Assembly: GCA_948567375.1 (NCBI GenBank)
Contig: OX419757.1
Location: forward strand, 32,550,001 to 32,614,000
Reading direction: 5' to 3'
Source of the DNA: Lunularia cruciata
Lineage: Eukaryota; Streptophyta; Marchantiopsida; Lunulariales; Lunulariaceae
Length of the DNA stretch: 64,000 nucleotides
A program made the position numbers and the translations under genes. Shown here piece by piece: positions 57,901-64,000 of the stretch (position 1 is its first letter; every line of letters starts with the position of its first letter). The notes beneath the pieces were generated by a model, which had not been told where the DNA came from, ran no database searches, and was given only the letters and a program-made list of their open reading frames with translations.

Positions 57901-58613
57901 TATGGTTTGCAGAGAGGCCACTTGGGAGATTGGAACTCCAGTTACCTTGGTTGGCCATGGGCTATCGGTTCAGCTGGCAAGCCTCCTTAGCATCCTTCTC
58001 TCCATACTTTCTACTCTATGGACAAGATCCAGATTTACCTGCAGCCATTCATCGAGATGCTACTGTAGTTTTGGACTTGGATGACCCCGATGTATGGATG
58101 AGCGCATGTTCTCAGCGGGTAGAGATCTTTTGGAGAGTGATGCCGATGGCCTTTGAGAACTTGGCAATTGCTCAGCACAGAGATACTTTACGCTATGCTA
58201 CCATTTGAGGAGGAGGTTATAGACCCTCGATCCATTGATTTCATCTAGGCAACTATGTATATCTACAACAGATAGCACCGATGACACTTGATGTTTCTAC
58301 AGGCCGCACAATCTTGAGAGTGCGCAAGGTTTTGCCATCTAGAGTCCTTGTGTTAGAAGGACGTGATGGTGTTGTTTGGAAGGATCATGTGCGCAATTGT
58401 GCGCCATGCCACCTTCCAAACATTGATGGTACTATGGACCCAAGCTTGGCACTTGTACGTGTAGGCTTGAGGTGTATGTTATGTGGCTCTTGTGGTGGAG
58501 CTGCTACTATGTTAGTGTGTGATAGCTGTTCAAGAGGATGGCATATGGTATGTATGACTCCTCCCCTCATGGTGGTTCCTCAGGGACAGTGGTTATGTCC
58601 TAGATGTACTTGA
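57894..58613 (+). pseudogene. Integrase C-terminal domain ending in a PHD finger, D3
   Basis: Frame 57894-58208 reads LPWLAMGYRFSWQASLASFS, then FLLYGQDPDLPAAI and PMAFENLAIAQHRDTLRYAT. After one stop the same register continues at 58281 with a small beta-rich segment (LDVSTGRTILRVRKVLPSRV, then VWKDHVRNC). The last 45 residues are a C4HC3 PHD finger: C-x2-C, C-D-S-C, GWHMVC, then C-P-R-C-T-stop. PHD fingers read histone H3 tails in many chromatin proteins, so this may steer integration in the way a chromodomain does in chromoviruses; that role is inferred. The same finger sits in D1 and, truncated, in D2. Confidence 0.9.
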
Positions 58614-58639
58614 CCTATAGCTAGTTCATTCTTTATATG

Positions 58640-58782
58640 GTATAGATTGTAGACAGGCGACTAACGATGGGGTTCCATAGCACCCGGCCTCCTGATCTTT
58701 GCCCATTAGAGGGTATACCATATACTTAGAGTAGATGGCTATCTGGAGTTAGAGGGGCCTAACCGCCTGCTAGGGGGGCGAT
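58640..58782 (+). other. 3' untranslated stretch and polypurine tract of D3
   Basis: After the PHD stop there is no frame. AGGGGGGCGA at 58772-58781, directly before TGTGGCAC, is a good polypurine tract for second-strand priming. If so, the LTR starts at 58783. Confidence 0.65.
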
Positions 58783-59461
58783 TGTGGCACTTTGGAGTCT
58801 ATGTATGACTTATGTGTGAGTTGTGTTTCTATAGTGTATGATGTTGACAGCGATGTATGTTGTGTAGCGATGTATATACGCACGACAGCTATCACACCAT
58901 TTGTAGTGCCGCATCTAGATGCTCAAACACTGGAGTTCCAGTGATAGTAGTTAGAGTTATTTCAGTAGTATCTTAGAGACTACTTTCCGACGGTCAGATT
59001 TGGTGTTCGGGGTACTGACTTCATGGAGGGGCCCACCGTGACTTTGCACCATTCGCACCATTCAGTGTGCTGTCAGCGGGACCATTAGGGTTTCAATGCT
59101 AGCTCGAGTCCAGGGGGTATAGTTTCAAAGTGAGCTCCAGAGAGCTCACTTCTTTGATGTTGAGCCTTCGAGTTCTTGGCTATGGTAGACAGAGGCCGGC
59201 GAGAGTCACCTGGATTCTCTATGCTTGAGTGGGTGTGGCTTGACTGTAATCAGTGCCCAGTTGTTGGCAGTTTATAGAGTGACAGATCAAGTACTGATCT
59301 GAGTTGAGTTGAGTTGAGAGTGTTAAGCAATCTGATTATTGTGGCACTTTGGAGTCTATGTATGACTTATGTGTGAGTTGTGTTTCTATAGTGTATGATG
59401 TTGACAGCGATGTATGTTGTGTAGTGATGTATGTTGTGTAGCGATGTGTATACGCACGACA
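58783..59461 (+). repeat. 3' LTR region of D3 (x-y-x)
   Basis: Segment x 58783-58887 (TGTGGCACTTTGG to GCACGACA), spacer GC, segment y 58890-59339 (TATCACACC to CTGATTAT), then x again 59340-59461. By the polypurine tract the LTR would be x+y (557 bp). By the insertion ends it would be y+x. The D1 copy has the same x-y-x order with an AT spacer. Confidence 0.8.
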
Positions 59462-60135
59462 AGAGGCCACTTGGGAGATTGGGATCTCTAGTTACCGTGG
59501 TTGGCCATGGGCTATCGGTTCAGCCAACAAGCCTCCTTAGCATCCTTCTCTCCTTACTTTCTACTCTATGGACATGATCCAGATTTATATGTAACCATTT
59601 ATCTATAGTTTTGGACTTGGATGATCTAGATGTATGGATGAGTGCATGTTCTCAACATGCAAAGATCTTTTGGAGAGTGATGACAATAGCCTTTGAGAAC
59701 TTGGTAATTACATAATATAATGATATCTTACGCTATGTTACCATTCAAGGTGGAGGTTATAGACCCTTGATCTATCAATTTCATCTAAGTGACTATGTAT
59801 ATCTATTGTAGATAGCACTAAGGACACTTGATGTTACTATGGGCTACACCACTTTGAGAGTGCATGAGGTTTTGCCTTTTGGCATCCTCATGTTACAAGG
59901 ACATGATGGTGTTTTTTGGAAGGATCATGTACGTAATTGTGTGTCATGCTACCTCCCAAACATTGATGTACTATGGATCCAAACTTGGCACTTGTACATG
60001 CAAGCTTATGGCATATGTTTTGTAACTCTTTTGGTGGAGTTGCTACTATGTTAGTGTGTGATAGCTGTTTGAGAAGATGGCATATGGCATGTTTGACTCC
60101 TCTTCTCTCGGTGGTTCCTCAAGGAAAATGGTTAT
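59462..60135 (+). pseudogene. D2 continued: integrase C-terminal domain and truncated PHD finger
   Basis: It resumes D2 at AGAGGCCACTTGGGAGATTG and parallels D3 57909-58600. The last frame (59839-60054) has VWKDHVRNC-like text (FWKDHVRNCVSC), and the PHD-coding bases run on to TGGTTAT at 60129-60135. There the chromovirus LTR at 60136 cuts it just before the last Cys pair. First and second CxxC, and the H-x-x-C, are recognisable with changes. Confidence 0.85.
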
Positions 60136-60548
60136 TGTAAAAGACTGAATCCGAGGAGAGAACTAGGAGAATGGAAACTCACATTGGGACACTCAAATGA
60201 GAGAAAAATCCAAATACCTAGTATGAAATTTGGCTTTGGTATTTATAGGTAGCATACAAGGCCCTTGAGAAGCTTCTCAAGAAGCTTTCTTAGAGTGCAA
60301 GCCAAGTTAACTAGGAAGCTTCTCAAGAAGCTTTCTTCTAGAAGCCACCCACTTGGCGTGCAAGCTAAGCTAGTTGGAAGCTTTTAGAAGCTTCCTTCTA
60401 GAAGCTACTTACTTGAGGTGCAAGCTAAGCTAGCCGGGAAGCTTCCCAAGAAGCTTCCTAGATACTTTTGGAATATTCTAGGCTAATTTGTCTTATGTGC
60501 TACTTTGTGAGCCCGACTAACTTTGTTGCTAAACTCCATATTGTTACA
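60136..60548 (-). repeat. 3' LTR of element E with heat-shock-element-like array
   Basis: The 413-bp LTR reads TGTAACAATATGG to TCTTTTACA in element orientation. A polypurine tract (GCGGCGGGGGAA) lies immediately outside at about 60549-60562. Eight exact GAAnnTTC or TTCnnGAA dyads occur at 60269, 60315, 60336, 60387, 60396, 60438, 60450 and 60471, inside roughly 60-bp direct repeats containing GTGCAAGCTAAGCTAG. A CTATAAATAC TATA box follows on the minus strand near 60239-60249. Confidence 0.85.
60239..60249 (-). promoter_or_regulatory. TATA box of element E LTR promoter
   Basis: On the minus strand, CCTATAAATACC sits between the dyad array (60269-60478, upstream) and the LTR end at 60136, as expected for a U3 promoter with R and U5 downstream. 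Confidence 0.65.
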
Positions 60549-60559
60549 TATTCCCCCGC

Positions 60560-61125
60560 CGCTAGTTGGTAACATCCTCGTTGCCAGTGAAGCTTCAAAT
60601 TCCTAGATAGCCATTTGTGCATTCTGGAGGTGAGAAAAAGGTTCCTATGTGGTATCATGAAGAGGATACCCTTTTCAAAGGACTTTGTACTTTGTATGTT
60701 GGCGACGGCCTCGTTGAATATGGCGATGCACAAGGATACGATCAACTTTGTACTCCTCATGATCATTGATAGGGACAGGAAGAGGGGGAGGTTGGACTTG
60801 AGAGAAAAAGGAAGAGGGGTTGGGAACAAAGGGTTTCAACTTGGAAACATGAAAGACATGAATACGCATGTGACAAGGCAAGGCAAGTCGATAAGCAAGA
60901 GAGACAATTTGGGTGATATCAAAGGGTCCTATCCAATTAGGGGCAAGTATACAAACTTGGGTATCAATTGGGAGAGAGAGGTTACTAAAGGATAGCATGA
61001 CTTTATTACTGATTTCAAAGGTGAGATCACAACGATGGTGGTCTGCATATTGTTTTTGGCGGTTCTGAGCAACAAGGAGGTGAGACTTGGCTTGTTGGAG
61101 AGATTGGGATATAGTGGTCAAGAAT
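60560..61125 (-). pseudogene. Integrase C-terminus and chromodomain remnant of element E
   Basis: The 60675-61121 frame has SQSLQQAKSHLLVAQNRQKQ, then the GPFDI and AYRLALP segments of the integrase C-terminal domain (GPY/F module). The chromodomain start follows: EEYKVDRILVHR and GRRQHTKYKVL. The rest of the chromodomain is frameshifted, with GY-P and LQNAQMAI-like text in another frame. Chromodomains bind methylated histone H3 and target integration of chromoviruses to heterochromatin. The polypurine tract overlaps its end. Confidence 0.8.
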
Positions 61126-61261
61126 GTGGAAGTATGAGGAACCTTAGATGGAGGGAGAGCAAGAAGAGAATCTGGAACAAGCGGATCTTGGCCAAAACTG
61201 AGAAAGGAAGGAGAAAATCCGGTGCTTGCCTATTTGGAATTGTTGTAGGCAAATTTTGCAA

Positions 61262-61862
61262 CTACAAGACATTCATCCCAATTGGTATGGTGGACATTGA
61301 CAAAAGCATGCAACATATTCTCCAATATATGATTTGCACATTTGGTTTGTCCATCAATTTGAGAATGATCGGCCGTGGACAAAGCAAGCTTGGTGCCAAG
61401 TATCTGGAAGAGTGCTTGCCAAAACTTCCCGATAAATCAAGGATCCCGGTCGGAGATGAGTACACGTGGCATCCCATGATGCTTGAAGACATTGTTGAAG
61501 TAGATTTGCGCTAAGGTTGGAGCATCCACGGTATCACAGGTTGGTGCCAAGTGGATTTGCTTATTAAGCTTATCCACAAACACCACGATTGCGGTGTATC
61601 CTTGTTTTGTCTTTGGCAAGGATGTGATGAGATCCAAGCTCACATGCTCCCAGCGAGCGGATGGAACGGTGAGTGGTTGAAGGAGTCCACTCGGCTTTTG
61701 GTTGCTGGCCTTGTTAAGTTGGCAGCTCTCACATGATTGGACAAATTCTTGAACATCTCGTGTCATGTTGGGCCACCACCATTGACGTGGGAGGGTACTC
61801 AAGGTCTTGTCCACACCCATGTGACCCGCAATGGGTAAATCATGGGCTTCTTGAAGGCACAC
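61262..61862 (-). pseudogene. Integrase core of element E
   Basis: The 61437-61862 frame shows the zinc-binding pattern (H and H in HDLPIAGHMG, C and C in CESCQ), the first core Asp in SLDLITSLPKTKQGYTAIVV, and the second in LISDRDP. The overlapping 61262-61492 region continues toward the Glu-bearing segment (ADHSQIDGQT), where Pro and another residue seem altered. It is the integrase of the chromovirus pol and is out of register at two points. Confidence 0.8.
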
Positions 61863-62248
61863 AAGTCAAAGATCCCCTTTAGCTGGAACATAGATCCGGT
61901 CCTCATGGAATTAAAGGCCCTCCTTGATGGAGAAGGTGTTGTAATCCTTATCACATGCCGTAAGGCAACCATGTACCATTTGGAAGAAGGGCTCTTGGTG
62001 TAGAGCTGACTGAAACTCATTTTGGACCTTGGAGTCAACTGACACGGTTGAAATTGCCGCTGTGATGAGAGGAAAAGACTTCAAATTAGGTTGTCGTGAG
62101 AAAGCATCAAGGATGACATGGAACCAACCTGGTTTGTACTCAAGCTTGATGTCATATAGTTGGAGTTGTTCCTTCCATCGATGATGTCAACTCTTCATGT
62201 GTTCCAAGTGTAAGGTCTGCAACAATGGTTTGTGATCAGTTTGCATGA

Positions 62249-63300
62249 TCATTTGTTTCCCCAAGAGGTAATGTCTCCATACTTTGGTGGCGTATACCAT
62301 TGCAAGTTGTTCTTAATCTTGAGCAGAGTAGTTTTTTTCAGCCGTATTGAGTCTGCAAGACACAAAGGCAATGGGATGAGTCCATCTGGGAATTCTTGTT
62401 GCAGCACGACTCCAATTGCAAAGTTAGAAGCATCAAAATCAACCACACAGGGTAGTTGAGGATCATATGGTTGAAGAATGAGTCTTGAAGACACCATATG
62501 CTTTAACTTCTGGAATGCTTCTTCATGCTTGGTGGTCCACTAGAAGCTTGAGTTCTTTCCCAAGAGGTTAGTCAAAGGTGTAGCCACATGAGCATAATAA
62601 TGGATGAACCGTCGGTAAAAACTGGCCAATCCATTGAATGCCCGTACTTTTGTAGCATCCTTTGGGGTAGGCCAATCAGTAATGGCCTTGATCTTCTCTT
62701 CTTCCATCTTGATCCTGTCTAATGAGATCTTATGACCCAAGAAGGTAACCTCCTTCTACCAAAAGGTACACTTTGACTTCTTGTAGTAAAATTTCCATTG
62801 TCTTAGTTGTCTTAGGACTTCTTGCACATGATTCACGTGTTTTGCCTCTGTCTTACTATAAATTAAGATATCATCCAAGAACACCACCACAGACCGATCC
62901 AAGAGTCCATCCAACACCCGATGCATCTTATCCATGAAGACTGTAGGAGCATTAGTGAGTCCGAAAGGTAGAACTCTCCACTCAAAATGCCCATACCTTG
63001 TACAAAAGGTAGTCTTTTGCACATCCTCTTTCTCAATGGGAATTTGCAAATAGCCGTTGCAAAGATCCAACTTGGAACTCCACTTAGTTGATCAAGCAAG
63101 TCATCGATCCAAGGTAAGGGATATGCATTCTTCATGGTTTGCCTATTGAGCCCATGATAATCATAGAAACAAAGTCCTCCATCCTTCTTTGGAACAAATA
63201 GTACCGGTGCTTCCCAAGGAGAGGTACTATGTTGTATGAAGTCCTTCTCCAACAACTCTATAAGTGTTATTTGCAACTCCTCCAACTCCTTTGGTGAGAG
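62249..63300 (-). pseudogene. Reverse transcriptase and RNase H start of element E
   Basis: The 62863-63645 frame carries the RT fingers ([20 protein letters not shown], then [20 protein letters not shown]). The 62756-63070 frame has [35 protein letters not shown] and the active-site box FLDDILIYS. The 62540-62740 frame has the thumb/connection text KVRAFNGLASFYRRFI. The 62249-62497 frame opens RNase H with VDFDASNFAIGVVLQQ. Chromovirus RT style is clear. Four frame changes show decay. Confidence 0.85.
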
Positions 63301-63691
63301 CCAATAGATTAGTCTACTCACTAGAGTACTCCCTAACAATAACTCAATCTTGAAGGGCATACCTTGATTGGAGTGTAATCCCTTTGGCAGATCATCCGGA
63401 AACACATCCGCAAACTCCTTAACTATCCAATCAACCATTGCTTGATGAGGCTCTTGGTACTCCACAGATTGTTCTTGTGCAATCGGCTTAATCCACACCG
63501 CGAATATAGACTTATCTTCCTCCAAAGCTCGCTCTATGGCTACTTTAGTAACAAACTTCCCTTCTAGGGACTCATCTCTCTTCCAAGCTTGCTCCATGGT
63601 TGCCTTCTTGGCAAACTTCCCATCTTGGGACTCCACTTCCTTCAAGGTTTGCTCTATAGCTACCTTCTCGACAAACTACCCATCTTGGGAC
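63300..63691 (-). pseudogene. Protease-RT linker of element E, with near-repeats
   Basis: The N-terminal part of the 62863-63645 frame has two or three near copies of an acidic/basic unit ([33 protein letters not shown]), so it contains a short internal amino-acid repeat of about 19-20 residues. Then comes [20 protein letters not shown], the usual lead into chromovirus RT. The frame runs into the inserted LTR at 63692. Confidence 0.6.
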
Positions 63692-64000
63692 TGTAACACC
63701 CATTTGTGCATGTGTGTGGTATTGTGATATTTAGCTTGGTATTACAAGTACTTAAGAGATATTATTTATATAGAGATAAAGGATGGTTCTATATTAGTCA
63801 TGGTTAGCTAAAGTTAGTCATAGCTAAGATAGATGGGACCTTACTTTAGAGGAAGTAGAAAAGATGAGCACCACTATTTTGGATTTTAGTGTGTTGACTT
63901 GGTATTATTCCTAGGTGTTTGGCTTTGGGGAAAGAGTTGAGAACTCTTGGGCCCGCAAGCCTTTTTGTTTTGGATTCTTCTTTAGTCCAAGGATAGCCCA
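63692..64000 (+). repeat. LTR of the element A family, partial (runs off the right edge)
   Basis: Starts TGTAACACCCATTTGTGCAT and is the reverse complement of 7479 down to about 7171 in the solo LTR. It is inserted in element E. Orientation is opposite to elements A and the solo LTR. Whether it is a solo LTR or the start of a full element cannot be seen. Confidence 0.9.

Larger units (their letters stand above)
49513..59461 (+). mobile_element. Ty3/gypsy family D, copy D3: fullest copy, with methyltransferase and PHD finger
   Basis: A 9949-bp insertion runs from TGTCACACC to GCACGACA and is flanked by AGAG at 49509-49512 and 59462-59465. Internal order is leader, gag with two zinc knuckles, protease, C5 DNA methyltransferase, reverse transcriptase, RNase H, integrase, PHD finger, polypurine tract and LTR segments. 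It carries fewer stops than D1 and D2 and is the youngest of the three, yet it still has several TAG and TGA codons and small deletions. The LTR arrangement is permuted: y at the left end, x-y-x at the right. Confidence 0.9.
60136..63691 (-). mobile_element. Chromovirus-type Ty3/gypsy element E, 3' LTR and pol; 5' part beyond a later insertion
   Basis: The minus strand reads protease-RT linker, RT, RNase H, integrase, chromodomain remnant, polypurine tract and 3' LTR (60548 to 60136). It is inserted in the PHD finger of D2. The left target side is GGTTAT|TGTAAAAG; the right side is not visible. An LTR of the element A family interrupts it at 63692. Stops and shifts indicate decay. Confidence 0.85.

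Noticed and set aside
60500-61514. Plus-strand frames such as 61035-61514 as genes
   Set aside because: They lie opposite the integrase and chromodomain of element E and have no family resemblance.
1-64000. CRISPR arrays, bacterial operons, integrons or phage genes
   Set aside because: No regularly spaced repeats with unique spacers and no prokaryotic gene layout; introns, snRNA-like sequence and retroelements show a eukaryotic nuclear region.

Overview
The window is nuclear DNA of a plant-lineage (streptophyte) eukaryote with a repeat-rich genome. Supporting signs are a spliced gene for a plant-type mitochondrial ribosomal protein bL28, a degenerate U2 snRNA sequence, Ty3/gypsy retrotransposons of several families, non-LTR (LINE) elements and a PIF/Harbinger transposase relic. 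I cannot fix the species. The retroelement types seen (a methyltransferase- and PHD-bearing gypsy family and this LINE type) make me lean to a seed-free plant or charophyte-grade lineage, but that is inference. There are no prokaryotic operons, and nearly all long reading frames belong to decayed transposable elements.

Layout. 1-5684: a minus-strand Ty3/gypsy element whose 5' LTR is at 4989-5684 and whose 3' end lies beyond the left edge. 5685-13000: old accessory DNA holding a solo LTR of the same family (6801-7479, with 4-bp GGAC target duplication), degenerate short repeats, unclassified minus-strand reading frames and a PIF/Harbinger transposase relic (about 11.2-12.3 kb). 13-34 kb: an island of mostly single-copy-looking DNA with the only clear host gene, bL28m (28496-29285, two exons), a U2-like sequence (32.16-32.34 kb), small palindromes and many short copies of one LINE 3' tail. 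Two longer minus-strand LINE bodies sit at 18.3-20.6 kb and 34.4-37.3 kb.

37.4-60.1 kb is the most interesting part: a nest of plus-strand Ty3/gypsy elements of one family, called D here. Copy D3 (49513-59461) is inserted, with a 4-bp AGAG duplication, inside the integrase gene of an older copy D2 (about 44785-49512 plus 59462-60135). Copy D1 lies at about 37.46-44.79 kb. Domains run gag with two zinc knuckles, aspartic protease, a C5 cytosine DNA methyltransferase of DNMT3-like organisation, reverse transcriptase, RNase H, integrase, and a PHD finger at the end of the integrase. A chromatin writer and a putative chromatin reader are thus carried by the same retrotransposon. All copies here are broken by stops, frameshifts and deletions.

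60136-63691: a minus-strand chromovirus (integrase with a C-terminal chromodomain) that landed in the PHD finger of D2. Its LTR carries an array of heat-shock-element-like dyads directly upstream of its TATA box. At 63692 another LTR of the first family begins and runs off the right edge.
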